Positions 5,862 to 14,461 of a stretch of DNA of 30,362 nt are shown piece by piece. Position numbers and translations under genes: made by a program. The first letter of the stretch is position 1; each line of letters starts with the position of its first letter. The DNA is from Helcococcus bovis (GTDB taxonomy: Bacteria; Bacillota; Clostridia; Tissierellales; Peptoniphilaceae), in NCBI RefSeq assembly GCF_046035435.1, contig NZ_JBFNFH010000020.1, one strand, 5' to 3'. The notes beneath the pieces were generated by a model, which had not been told where the DNA came from, did no database searches, and saw only the letters and a program-made list of their open reading frames with translations.

Positions 5862-7397
5862 TCACTCAAACTCAATAGTTGCAGGTGGTTTCCCCGTACA
5901 ATCGTACAGTACTCTGTTTACGTGCTCTACTTCATTTACAATTCTATTTGTAACTTTTATTAGAACATCCCAAGGTATGATTGCTGTGTCGGCTGTCATG
6001 AAGTCTGTCGTGTTTACTGCTCTTAAAGCTACTGCGTAGTCGTAAGTACGTTCGTCACCCATTACACCAACACTCTTCATATTTGTAAGAGCGGCGAAAT
6101 ATTGACCTAAGTTTTTGTCTACTCCTGCTTTTCTTAATTCTTCACGATAGATGTAATCTGCTTCTTGAAGGATTTTTACTTTTTCTTCTGTAACTTCGCC
6201 TAAAATACGTACGCCAAGTCCTGGTCCTGGGAATGGCTGTCTGCTTACTAGTTCTTCTGGTAAGCCTAATTCACGTCCAACAGAACGCACTTCGTCTTTG
6301 AATAAGTCTCTTAGAGGCTCTACTAATTCTTTGAACTCGATATTTTCTGGCAATCCACCTACATTATGATGTGATTTGATCGTTTGAGCATTTTTTGTAC
6401 CACTTTCAATTACATCGGCGTAGATTGTTCCTTGTGCAAGATAGTCAACTGCACCAAGTTTTTTTGCTTCTTCTTCAAAGATACGAATAAATTCTTCCCC
6501 AATAATTTTTCTCTTCTTCTCAGGATCTGTTACACCTTTTAACTTTTCATAATATCTTTGTTGAGCATTTACACGAATAAAGTTTAAGTCAAATCCTTTT
6601 GTAAAGATTTCTTCAACTTGGTCCCCTTCATCTTTTCTCAATAGACCGTGATCAACGAAAATACATGTTAATTGGTTCCCGATTGCTTTACTTAACATTG
6701 CAGCAACAACTGATGAATCAACACCTCCACTTAAAGCCAATAGAACTTTTTTATCTCCAATTCTATTTCTTAATTCTTTAATGGCAACTTTTGAAAATTC
6801 ATCCATTTTCCAATCACCGGAGCATTGACAGACTTCAAATAGGAAGTTTTTAATAATCTTAAATCCTTCTTCTGAATGAAATACTTCTGGATGGAATTGA
6901 ACTCCATAAAGTGATTTTGATTCATTATGTAAAGATGCAGCCTTACAATCCTTTGTTGATCCGATTATTTCAAATCCTTGTGCTAAATGTTCAACTCTAT
7001 CTGTATGACTCATCCAAACTGTAGATGTTTCCTTAACATCTTTAAATAGCTTTGAATCTTTTGAAATATTTAAGATAGCTTCTCCATACTCTCTTTCAGC
7101 ACGAATTACTTCTCCACCCAATGAGTGCATCATTAATTGACAACCATAACAAATTCCTAAAATTGGCACTCCCAATTCAAAAATTTCTCTATTTAATTGA
7201 GGTGACCCTTCTTCATACACAGAATTTGGTCCACCTGTAAATATAATTCCCTTAGGATTATATGCTTTAATTTCTTCAATTGTCATTTCAAAATCATGAA
7301 CTTCACAATAAACATTAGCTTCACGAACACGACGAGCTATCAACTGCTTATACTGGCCACCAAAGTCCAAAATTAATATTTTTTCTTGTACTTCCAT
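5862..7397 (-). CDS. guaA: GMP synthase (glutamine-hydrolysing)
   Basis: GuaA makes GMP from XMP, ATP and glutamine in purine synthesis. From the N terminus: a class I amidotransferase domain with Cys83 in GICYGCQ and His169/Glu171 in FHPEVFHS, an ATP pyrophosphatase domain with the PP-loop SGGVDS (223-228), and the dimerisation domain with RQPFPGPGLGVRI. At 511 residues it is full length. I place the start at the ATG at 7397 rather than the TTG one codon earlier, because GGAGG lies four bases upstream of the ATG and is too close to the TTG. The C terminus is T-I-E-F-E instead of the usual T-I-E-W-E, so its 3' end reads GAGTTTGAG. Those last bases recur at 151-164, marking guaA as an integration target. 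No riboswitch is visible in the short leader. Confidence 0.97.
   Translation of the reverse strand: MEVQEKILILDFGGQYKQLIARRVREANVYCEVHDFEMTIEEIKAYNPKGIIFTGGPNSVYEEGSPQLNREIFELGVPILGICYGCQLMMHSLGGEVIRAEREYGEAILNISKDSKLFKDVKETSTVWMSHTDRVEHLAQGFEIIGSTKDCKAASLHNESKSLYGVQFHPEVFHSEEGFKIIKNFLFEVCQCSGDWKMDEFSKVAIKELRNRIGDKKVLLALSGGVDSSVVAAMLSKAIGNQLTCIFVDHGLLRKDEGDQVEEIFTKGFDLNFIRVNAQQRYYEKLKGVTDPEKKRKIIGEEFIRIFEEEAKKLGAVDYLAQGTIYADVIESGTKNAQTIKSHHNVGGLPENIEFKELVEPLRDLFKDEVRSVGRELGLPEELVSRQPFPGPGLGVRILGEVTEEKVKILQEADYIYREELRKAGVDKNLGQYFAALTNMKSVGVMGDERTYDYAVALRAVNTTDFMTADTAIIPWDVLIKVTNRIVNEVEHVNRVLYDCTGKPPATIEFE
5864..5877 (-). repeat. guaA-side attachment-site-like repeat
   Basis: TATTGAGTTTGAGT on the minus strand is the last coding bases of guaA plus the first base of its stop codon, and is identical to 151-164. 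guaA stays intact because the presumed insertion keeps its final codons. Confidence 0.6.
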
Positions 7398-7427
7398 CAA
7401 TCCTCCATATCTTAAATTATTAATATA

Positions 7428-7457
7428 ATAATACTATAATTTTTAGTGCTTTGTAAA
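7428..7457 (-). promoter_or_regulatory. guaA promoter
   Basis: On the minus strand TTTACA (7452-7457) and TATTAT (7428-7433) lie 18 bases apart, 31 bases ahead of the guaA start. The gap1 terminator lies just upstream. Confidence 0.55.
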
Positions 7458-7460
7458 ATA

Positions 7461-7489
7461 AAAAGGGTTAGAAAAACTAACCCTTTTTT
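7461..7489. terminator. Terminator of the glycolytic operon
   Basis: AAAAGGGTTAG (7461-7471) and CTAACCCTTTT (7477-7487) form a perfect 11-bp stem with a five-base loop and T runs on both strands. It lies 30 bases after the gap1 stop and separates it from guaA. Confidence 0.93.
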
Positions 7490-7516
7490 AATTTACAAAT
7501 AAATATTAATGTAAGA

Positions 7517-8515
7517 CTATTTTAAGCTTGTCATGTATTCTAATGTTCTAATCATGTTTCCTGTGAAACCATATTCATTATCATACCATGCAACTGTTTT
7601 AACTAATTGTTCACCATTTTCACCAACCATTAAGTTTGTTTGTGATGCATCAAAGATTGATCCTGCTGGAACACCAATGATGTCTGATGAAACGATTTCG
7701 TCTGTATTGTATAAGAATGCATCGTTAGCATATTTCTTCATTGCTGCGTTTACTTCTTCTACTGTAACTTCTTTGTTTAATACTGAATATAATTCAACAA
7801 CTGAACCTGTTATTACAGGAACTCTTAATGCTGTACCGTCAATTCTTCCATTTACTGAAGGAATTACTTTACCTACTGCTTTTGCAGCACCTGTTGTAGC
7901 AGGAATAATGTTTTGAGCTGCTGCTCTTGATTTTCTTCCACCTGGTGCATCTTGTGTACCTTGTGTTGCTGTGTAAGCGTGAATTGTTGACATTAATGCT
8001 CTATCAACACCAAATTCTTTGTCTAATACGTTTACCATTGGTGCTAAACAGTTTGTTGTACATGAAGCTGCTGATACGATTAAATCATCTGCTTCTAAAA
8101 TTTCGTGGTTTACACCAAATACAACTGTTTTTAAGTCACCTTTAGCTGGAGCTGAGATTAATACTCTCTTTGCACCTGCGTTTAAGTGAGCTTGTGATTT
8201 TTCTTTTGATACGTAGAAACCTGTACATTCTAATACAATATCGATTCCCAATTCACCCCATGGTAAATTATTAGCATCTTTTTCTGCGTATGATTTGATA
8301 GCTTTTCCGTCAACTACTAAGTCATCATTTTGCACTTCTACTGAGTATGGGAATCTTCCTTGAGCTGTATCATATTTTAATAAATATGCTAAATCATCGT
8401 TATCTGTTAAATCGTTGATTGCTACAACTTCCAAGTTTGTATCACTTTCTAAAATTCTTCTTAATGCTAATCTACCAATACGTCCAAAACCGTTAATTGC
8501 TACTTTCATTGTCAT
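7517..8515 (-). CDS. gap: Glyceraldehyde-3-phosphate dehydrogenase, copy 1 (GapA-like)
   Basis: The enzyme oxidises glyceraldehyde-3-phosphate to 1,3-bisphosphoglycerate with NAD. At 332 residues it is full length. The Rossmann motif is VAINGFGRIGRLALRR, the acidic residue that favours NAD is in AINDLTDN, the catalytic Cys is in SAASCTTNCLAP, and WYDNEYGFTGNMIRT ends the catalytic domain. The loop HAYTATQGTQDAPGG is of the classical NAD type, with Pro in the position that disfavours NADP. AGGAG nine bases upstream supports the first ATG. It is the last gene of the cluster, 32 bases after eno. A second, different GAPDH opens the same cluster at 11941-12939. Confidence 0.95.
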   Translation of the reverse strand: MTMKVAINGFGRIGRLALRRILESDTNLEVVAINDLTDNDDLAYLLKYDTAQGRFPYSVEVQNDDLVVDGKAIKSYAEKDANNLPWGELGIDIVLECTGFYVSKEKSQAHLNAGAKRVLISAPAKGDLKTVVFGVNHEILEADDLIVSAASCTTNCLAPMVNVLDKEFGVDRALMSTIHAYTATQGTQDAPGGRKSRAAAQNIIPATTGAAKAVGKVIPSVNGRIDGTALRVPVITGSVVELYSVLNKEVTVEEVNAAMKKYANDAFLYNTDEIVSSDIIGVPAGSIFDASQTNLMVGENGEQLVKTVAWYDNEYGFTGNMIRTLEYMTSLK

Positions 8516-8547
8516 AATATAAATCTCCTTATTTTACAAAAATTTTA

Positions 8548-9831
8548 CTATTTTAAGTTAAAGAATGAATCTAAACCTTTGAATTCTGCTGTATCAAATA
8601 ATTCATCTTCAATTCTTAATAATTGATTGTATTTAGCAACTCTATCTGTTCTTGATGGAGCACCTGTCTTAATTTGACCTGTGTTTAATGCTACAGCTAA
8701 GTCAGCGATTGTTGTATCTTCTGTTTCACCTGATCTGTGTGACATAACTGCTGTATATCCTGCTCTATTTGCCATTTGTACAGCATCTAAAGTTTCTGTT
8801 AATGTACCGATTTGATTTACTTTAACTAAGATTGAGTTCGCTACTCCGTTTTCAATACCTTTTAATAATCTCTTTGTATTTGTTACGAATAAGTCATCAC
8901 CAACTAATTGGATTTTCTTTCCTAGTCTTTCTGTTAATAACTTCCAACCTTCCCAGTCTTCTTCATCTAAACCGTCTTCGATTGAAATGATTGGGTATTT
9001 GTTTACTAATTCTTCATACCAAGCTACCATTTCTTCTCTTGTTTTTACAACACCTTCACCTTTTAGATTGTATTTTCCATCTTCATACATTTCTGATGAA
9101 GCAACGTCTAAAGCGATTCTTACTTGTTCACCTGGTTTGTAACCCGCTAATTCAATAGCTTCAACGATTGTTGATAAAGCTTCTTCATTTGATGCTAAGT
9201 TTGGAGCAAATCCACCTTCATCACCAACTGCTGTATTATGACCTTTGTCATGTAATACTTTTCTTAAGTTGTGGAAAATTTCTGCACCCATCTTTAATGC
9301 TTCTGAGAATGATTCTGCACCAACTGGCATAACCATAAATTCTTGAATATCAACATTGTTATCTGCGTGTTCCCCACCATTTAAGATATTCATCATTGGA
9401 ACTGGTAATTGTTTTGCGTTAAATCCACCAACGTAGTTATATAAAGGCACTCCTAATTCATCAGCAGCAGCTCTAGCAACAGCCATAGATACACCTAAGA
9501 TTGCGTTAGCTCCTAATCTACCTTTATTATCTGTTCCGTCTAATTCGATCATTAATCTATCAATTCCTACTTGATCAAATACGTCTAAACCGATAACTTC
9601 TTCTGCGATTTCTGTATTAACATTTTCTACTGCTGTTAAAACACTTTTACCCATGTAGTTATCTTTTTCACCATCTCTTAATTCAACTGCTTCAAAAGCA
9701 CCTGTTGATGCTCCTGATGGAACTAAAGCTCTACCAAAACCACCTTGATCTGTGAAAACTTCTACTTCAACTGTTGGATTTCCTCTTGAATCCAAAACTT
9801 GTCTTGCATATACGTCTGTAATGTAACCCAT
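8548..9831 (-). CDS. eno: Enolase
   Basis: Enolase converts 2-phosphoglycerate to phosphoenolpyruvate. At 427 residues it is standard length. Recognised features are LDSRGNPTVEVEV at the N terminus, GDEGGFAP (catalytic Glu), the Mg ligands in SIEDGLDEEDWEGWK and GDDLFVTN, the catalytic Lys in LVKVNQIGTLTET, and the signature SHRSGETEDTTIADLAVA. A frame four codons longer exists, but GGAGGG lies directly upstream of the ATG at 9831, so I start there. A promoter lies in the 109-base gap before it, so eno-gap1 can be expressed apart from gap2-pgk-tpiA. Confidence 0.97.
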   Translation of the reverse strand: MGYITDVYARQVLDSRGNPTVEVEVFTDQGGFGRALVPSGASTGAFEAVELRDGEKDNYMGKSVLTAVENVNTEIAEEVIGLDVFDQVGIDRLMIELDGTDNKGRLGANAILGVSMAVARAAADELGVPLYNYVGGFNAKQLPVPMMNILNGGEHADNNVDIQEFMVMPVGAESFSEALKMGAEIFHNLRKVLHDKGHNTAVGDEGGFAPNLASNEEALSTIVEAIELAGYKPGEQVRIALDVASSEMYEDGKYNLKGEGVVKTREEMVAWYEELVNKYPIISIEDGLDEEDWEGWKLLTERLGKKIQLVGDDLFVTNTKRLLKGIENGVANSILVKVNQIGTLTETLDAVQMANRAGYTAVMSHRSGETEDTTIADLAVALNTGQIKTGAPSRTDRVAKYNQLLRIEDELFDTAEFKGLDSFFNLK

Positions 9832-9892
9832 GTTACCCTCCATTTAATATTTATTAAATTTATTATAAATTGTTAAAATTTATTACCTATTT

Positions 9893-9921
9893 ATTTTATC
9901 ACTTTAAAATGATATTGTCAC
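9893..9921 (-). promoter_or_regulatory. eno promoter
   Basis: On the minus strand GTGACA (9916-9921) and TAAAAT (9893-9898) are exactly 17 bases apart, about 60 bases before the eno start. It is an internal promoter for eno-gap1. Confidence 0.6.
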
Positions 9922-9940
9922 ATTTTTAATTAAATTTTTA

Positions 9941-10687
9941 TTAAAAATTTACTAATTTTGAAAAACTTTCCGCTTCTAAACTTGCTCCACCTACTAATGC
10001 ACCGTCAATATTTGCTTTTGACATAATTTCTTTTACATTTGAAGGTTTTACAGAACCACCATATTGGATTCTAACTTTTTCTGCAGCAGCATCACCGAAT
10101 AAATCTTTTACTAAAGATCTAATATATGCACACATTTCTTCTGCATCATCAGCTGATGCTGTTTTTCCTGTACCAATTGCCCAAATTGGTTCGTAAGCAA
10201 TAACTACATTATCAAAATCTTCTACTGACAATCCTTTTAAATCTGCTTCTAATTGAACTTTAACTTTATCTTGTGCTTTTCCACTTTCTCTTTCTTCTAG
10301 TGTTTCACCACAACATAAAATTGGTAATAATCCATTTTCTAACATTGATTTAACTTTTTTATTAATTAATTCATCAGATTCCCCAAAATATTCTCTTCTT
10401 TCTGAGTGTCCTAAAATAACATATTTCACTCCTAAATCTTTTAAGAATACTGGTGATACTTCACCTGTAAATGCACCTGATGTTTCAAAGTGAGCATTTT
10501 GTGCACCAACTTCAACGTTAGTATCTTTTAATAATTCTTTAGCTAATACTAAATTTATAAACGGAGGACAAACTACTGCTTCTACTTCTTTATTTAAATC
10601 AAAACTTTTAATTTCTTCTAGTAAAACTTTTGCTTCGGAATATGATTTATTCATTTTCCAGTTACCAGCAATAATTGGCTTTCTCAT
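9941..10687 (-). CDS. tpiA: Triosephosphate isomerase
   Basis: TpiA interconverts dihydroxyacetone phosphate and glyceraldehyde-3-phosphate. The 248 residues carry GNWKMNK (catalytic Lys), GHSERREYF (catalytic His), AYEPIWAIGTGKTA (catalytic Glu and the mobile lid) and the phosphate grips GGSVKPSN and GALVGGASL. AGGAG precedes the ATG. It starts 12 bases after pgk, so the two are co-transcribed. Confidence 0.97.
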   Translation of the reverse strand: MRKPIIAGNWKMNKSYSEAKVLLEEIKSFDLNKEVEAVVCPPFINLVLAKELLKDTNVEVGAQNAHFETSGAFTGEVSPVFLKDLGVKYVILGHSERREYFGESDELINKKVKSMLENGLLPILCCGETLEERESGKAQDKVKVQLEADLKGLSVEDFDNVVIAYEPIWAIGTGKTASADDAEEMCAYIRSLVKDLFGDAAAEKVRIQYGGSVKPSNVKEIMSKANIDGALVGGASLEAESFSKLVNF

Positions 10688-10699
10688 TATTTCTCCTTA

Positions 10700-11887
10700 T
10701 TATTTATCTTCTACAGCATCAATACCAGGTAATACTTTACCTTCTAATAATTCTAAGCTTGCACCACCACCTGTTGATACATGAGTGATTTTATCTTTAT
10801 ATCCAGCTCTTTCAACTGCTAAAGCTGAATCTCCTCCACCAACAATTGTTATTGCATCTGAATCTGCTAATGCCTTAGCTATAGCATTTGTACCATTTGC
10901 AAATTGTGGAAATTCAAATACGCCCATAGGTCCATTCCATACAACTGTCTTTGCACCTTCTAATGCTTTTACAAATAGTTCAACAGTTTTTGGTCCTACA
11001 TCTAATGATTCAACATCTGGTGAAATTTCTGTCACAACTGTAGCTGGAGCATCTTTTCCAAATGAATCAGATACAACAAAATCAACAGGTAGTAAAATTT
11101 CTACACCATTTTCTTTTGCTCTATTTAATAATTCTTGTGCCAATTCTAATTTGTCTTCTTCTAATAATGACTTACCAATTTCTATTCCTTGTGTTTTTAA
11201 GAATGTATAAGCCATACCACCACCGATGATAATCTTATCAACTTTTGTCAATAAGTTTTCAATTACTCCAATTTTATCTGAAACTTTTGCTCCACCTAAA
11301 ATTGCTACAAATGGTTTTTCTGGTGTTGTAACAGCTTTACCCATGATTTCTACTTCTTTTTGAACTAAAAATCCTAAAGCTGATGGTAATAATGATGAAA
11401 CACCAACGTTTGAAGCGTGTGCTCTATGTGATGTACCAAATGCGTCATTTACATACAAATCTGCTAATGAAGCTAATTCTTTTGCAAATCCTTCTTCATT
11501 TTTTGTTTCTTCTTTTCTATATCTTGTATTTTGTAATAAAGCAACTTCTCCTTCTTTTAATTCTGCTACCGCCGCTTTAACACTATCATCAACAACTACA
11601 TCTGAATCTAAGAATTTAACATCTTTATGTAGTAATTCTCCTAATCTTTTAGCAACTGGTGCTAAAGAAAATTCTGGTTTTGGTTCACCTTTAGGTCTTC
11701 CTAAATGGCTCATTAAAATTACTTTAGCATTATTTTCTAATAAATATTCTATTGTTGGTAATGCTGCAACGATTCTTGAATCGTCAGTAATTTGTGTTGC
11801 ATCTTCTTTTGAAAAAGGTACGTTAAAATCAACTCTAACTAAAACTTTCTTACCTTGTACATCTAAATCTTTTAATGTTTTTTTCAT
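10700..11887 (-). CDS. pgk: Phosphoglycerate kinase
   Basis: Pgk moves a phosphate from 1,3-bisphosphoglycerate to ADP. The 395 residues carry the signature KKVLVRVDFNVPF, SHLGRPKG (substrate-binding Arg), ILGGAKVSDKI, and the nucleotide-domain motifs VWNGPMGVFE and VGGGDSALAVE, with GGGASLELLEGK near the C terminus. GGAGGAAAG lies directly ahead of the ATG. It is separated from gap2 by 53 bases holding a GC-rich hairpin. Confidence 0.97.
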   Translation of the reverse strand: MKKTLKDLDVQGKKVLVRVDFNVPFSKEDATQITDDSRIVAALPTIEYLLENNAKVILMSHLGRPKGEPKPEFSLAPVAKRLGELLHKDVKFLDSDVVVDDSVKAAVAELKEGEVALLQNTRYRKEETKNEEGFAKELASLADLYVNDAFGTSHRAHASNVGVSSLLPSALGFLVQKEVEIMGKAVTTPEKPFVAILGGAKVSDKIGVIENLLTKVDKIIIGGGMAYTFLKTQGIEIGKSLLEEDKLELAQELLNRAKENGVEILLPVDFVVSDSFGKDAPATVVTEISPDVESLDVGPKTVELFVKALEGAKTVVWNGPMGVFEFPQFANGTNAIAKALADSDAITIVGGGDSALAVERAGYKDKITHVSTGGGASLELLEGKVLPGIDAVEDK

Positions 11888-11905
11888 CTTTCCTCCATAA
11901 TAATT

Positions 11906-11930
11906 TAGCCCAGCAAGAATAACTGGGCTA
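11906..11930. promoter_or_regulatory. Intercistronic hairpin between gap2 and pgk
   Basis: TAGCCCAG (11906-11913) and CTGGGCTA (11923-11930) form a perfect 8-bp stem with a nine-base loop. On the minus strand, the direction of the operon, no T run follows, so it is more likely an RNA processing or stability element, or a weak attenuator, than a terminator. Confidence 0.65.
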
Positions 11931-11940
11931 ATTTTATCAA

Positions 11941-12939
11941 CTATTTTGTAGCCATTAATTGTGCTAAATCAGCAACTCTATTTGAGTAACCCCATTCATT
12001 ATCATACCATGAAATAACTTTTACTAAATCACCTATTGCATATGTTAAATATGGATCAAAAATTGATGATCTATTATCTCCTTGATAATCAATTGATACT
12101 AATTCATCTTCAGCATATCCTAAGATACCTTTTAAATCACCTTCAGCATGTTTTTTAAATGCTGCATTGATTTCTTCAACTGATGCTTCTTTTGATAATT
12201 GAACTGTTAAGTCAACTAAAGAAACTGTTGGGGTTGGTACACGAATTGCTAAACCTGTTAATTTTCCTTCAACTTGTGGTAGTACTAAACTTACAGCTTG
12301 TGCTGCTCCTGTTGTTGTTGGAATTTGAGATAAAGCTGCTGCTCTAGCTCTCCTTATATCTTTATGTTTATTATCATGAATATTTTGATCACCTGTATAA
12401 GAGTGAACTGTTGTCATTAATCCTTTTTCAATTCCAAATTCTTCTAATAATACTTTTGTTAATGGTGCTAAACAGTTTGTTGTACATGATGCGTTTGATA
12501 CAATAACATGTTTTTCTGGATCATATTCATTATGGTTAACACCCATTACGATTGTCTTGTCTGCATCTTTTGCTGGAGCTGTTAATAAAACTTTCTTTGC
12601 TCCACCTTGTAAGTGTCTTGATGCACCTGCGTGTGAGTTGAAAGCACCTGTTGAGTCTATAACTAAATCAACACCTAATTCTCCCCATGGTAAATTTTCT
12701 GGATTTCTTTCTGATAAAAATGTTACTTCTTGATCTCCAAATTTTATACCTTTATCTGTTAATTCAATTGATTTTGAGAATTTTCCGTATAAAGAATCGT
12801 ATTTAAATAATTTAGCTGAAGTTGCTTTATCACCAGTATCGTTAATTGCTACTAATTCAACGCCTTCTCTACCTTCTTCTAATAGAACTCTTGCTACGTC
12901 TCTACCGATTCTTCCGAATCCGCTTATTGCTACTTTCAT
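11941..12939 (-). CDS. gap: Glyceraldehyde-3-phosphate dehydrogenase, copy 2 (GapB-like)
   Basis: This 332-residue GAPDH has VAISGFGRIGRDVARVLLEE, catalytic Cys in SNASCTTNCLAP, and SWYDNEWGYSNRVADLA. I start at the ATG at 12939, which follows AGGAGG; a longer frame to 12972 has no such site. It differs clearly from copy 1. AINDTGDKATSAKLFKYDS and RVPTPTVSLVDL resemble the GapB and photosynthetic class, and the cofactor loop reads DNKHKDIRRARAAA with no Pro at the position that excludes NADP. I infer that it may accept NADP or serve a separate flux, but this cannot be settled from sequence alone. It opens the pgk-tpiA operon. Confidence 0.93.
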   Translation of the reverse strand: MKVAISGFGRIGRDVARVLLEEGREGVELVAINDTGDKATSAKLFKYDSLYGKFSKSIELTDKGIKFGDQEVTFLSERNPENLPWGELGVDLVIDSTGAFNSHAGASRHLQGGAKKVLLTAPAKDADKTIVMGVNHNEYDPEKHVIVSNASCTTNCLAPLTKVLLEEFGIEKGLMTTVHSYTGDQNIHDNKHKDIRRARAAALSQIPTTTGAAQAVSLVLPQVEGKLTGLAIRVPTPTVSLVDLTVQLSKEASVEEINAAFKKHAEGDLKGILGYAEDELVSIDYQGDNRSSIFDPYLTYAIGDLVKVISWYDNEWGYSNRVADLAQLMATK

Positions 12940-12986
12940 TTGTCCTCCTTGATATTTTTGAGATTTTATCATCTCTCTACATAATA

Positions 12987-13015
12987 AGTATACAGCATGT
13001 GAAAAATTTCATCAA
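12987..13015 (-). promoter_or_regulatory. gap2-pgk-tpiA promoter
   Basis: On the minus strand TTGATG (13010-13015) and TATACT (12987-12992) lie exactly 17 bases apart, about 48 bases before the gap2 start. No CggR-type gene is present upstream. Confidence 0.65.
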
Positions 13016-13064
13016 GATATATAATTAAAATTTACTTAAATTTTATAAAAAAATAACAAAGCTT

Positions 13065-14336
13065 TTAATAAATTTTAATAGGCTTAATTTTCAATTCACT
13101 TTCTCCTTTAAAATATACTTTGATATTATGTATTTTTTTACCTTCAATTTTAGAATTTCGTAATTCTATAATTCTTTTATACCCTATTGAATTTATATTA
13201 ACCCTTTCATCGTTTATATAGACAAATCCTTCAATAAATCTTGATCCGTATTTTATATCTTCTTGTAATATCAAATATCTTAAATCTATTTCTTTAAGAT
13301 TATTAATGTTAATTAAAATTTCTTTTCCATCATTTTTTGAATCTTCAATTATTTCTAATTTATTAGATAATTCATTTAAAAATTCATTATGAATTCTATC
13401 AACAAATTTTCTAACATTTTGTTTTATTTTTTCATCAATTTTTCCATCTTTATTTGGAGCAATATTCAATAATAAAACTGCACCTCTACCAATTGACTTT
13501 AAATAGATATTAAATAACTCATCTACTGATTTTATTTTTTCTTTCGGATGTGAAAACCATCCGCTTGTGGTACATGTATCAGCTTCTGGAACACTCCATA
13601 CATATGTTTCATCATGTCCATCTTTTGATTTAAATTCATTATAGAAATCCAAATCAAAACTTTCTCTAATTTTTAACTTTGGAGAATTTTCCTCGGGTGC
13701 ATATCCCATTTCATTTCCTAACCAATGGATTCCTCCTTTTGAACCTACTCCAAACATTAAAATATTAGGATTATTTGATTTAACAGCTTCAATCCATTTA
13801 TCAAATGTATAAACTTGATCTTTATAATTTGGATCCTTCGCATTATCAAACCACCATTCAACAAATTTCCCATTATTTCCATATTTTGGACTTTCACATA
13901 TTTCTTTTAGTTGATTTAAATAATATTCATTATATGGTTCTCCAGTTCCATATGTTTCTTCATGAACATCCCACGGAGACAAATAGCATCCCATATTCAT
14001 ATCATACTTAGTACAAGCTTTTGATAATTCTTCAAAAAAATCTTTTCCATATGATGTATTTGTAATTTTATGATCTGAATATTTTGTATCAAACATACAA
14101 AATCCATCGTGATGTTTTGCAGTAAATATCAATCGCTTAAATCCCATTTCCTTTATGAATTTTACATATCCATCAAAATCAAAACTCTCTAATTTGAAAT
14201 TTGATAAGTTCTCTTTTCCGTTTCCCCATTCAACTTCAGTAAATGTATTCATACCAAAATGCATAAAACAAGACATTTCTTCTTCATGATACTTTATTTG
14301 TGCCTCATTTGGCACAGGTCCTAAATATTTTTCCAT
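13065..14336 (-). CDS. Alpha-L-fucosidase-like glycosidase (GH29)
   Basis: The 423-residue protein matches the GH29 catalytic barrel: EEEMSCFMHFGMNTFTEVEW at the start, FTAKHHDGFCMFDTKYS (substrate-binding His pair), GCYLSPWD, and WWFDNA, where Asp164 is in the nucleophile position. GRGAVLLLNIAPNKDGKID closes the barrel. After it come about 100 residues of beta-rich sequence. No signal peptide is visible, so it should act in the cytoplasm on imported oligosaccharide, or on another alpha-L-linked sugar. The ATG at 14336 follows GGGGGG; a four-codon-longer frame is less likely. It stands alone, with no transporter or sugar-utilisation genes next to it. Confidence 0.85.
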   Translation of the reverse strand: MEKYLGPVPNEAQIKYHEEEMSCFMHFGMNTFTEVEWGNGKENLSNFKLESFDFDGYVKFIKEMGFKRLIFTAKHHDGFCMFDTKYSDHKITNTSYGKDFFEELSKACTKYDMNMGCYLSPWDVHEETYGTGEPYNEYYLNQLKEICESPKYGNNGKFVEWWFDNAKDPNYKDQVYTFDKWIEAVKSNNPNILMFGVGSKGGIHWLGNEMGYAPEENSPKLKIRESFDLDFYNEFKSKDGHDETYVWSVPEADTCTTSGWFSHPKEKIKSVDELFNIYLKSIGRGAVLLLNIAPNKDGKIDEKIKQNVRKFVDRIHNEFLNELSNKLEIIEDSKNDGKEILININNLKEIDLRYLILQEDIKYGSRFIEGFVYINDERVNINSIGYKRIIELRNSKIEGKKIHNIKVYFKGESELKIKPIKIY

Positions 14337-14360
14337 ACTACCCCCCATTTATTCAAATGT

Positions 14361-14369
14361 ATTATATCA
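14361..14369 (-). promoter_or_regulatory. Extended -10 promoter of the GH29 gene
   Basis: The minus strand reads TGATATAAT, an extended -10 element, about 24 bases before the start codon. The best -35 (TTTACA) is at a long 19-base spacing, which an extended -10 can tolerate. Confidence 0.5.
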
Positions 14370-14461
14370 AAAATGTTTTTGTATTTGTAAATATTTTTTA
14401 ATCTTAAATTAAAAATAAATAAAATTTTAAGAATTCTTGAATATTAATCTCTGCAAATGCA

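Noticed and set aside
7395..7400. TTG start for guaA one codon upstream of the ATG.
   Set aside because: GGAGG would be only about one base from the TTG, while it is well spaced for the ATG.
7401..7460. Purine riboswitch ahead of guaA.
   Set aside because: The leader is too short and shows no three-way junction pattern.
7533..8145. Plus-strand open frames opposite gap1, and similar ones opposite pgk, copA and atpD.
   Set aside because: They are shadows of strong coding sequence on the other strand and have no ribosome binding sites.
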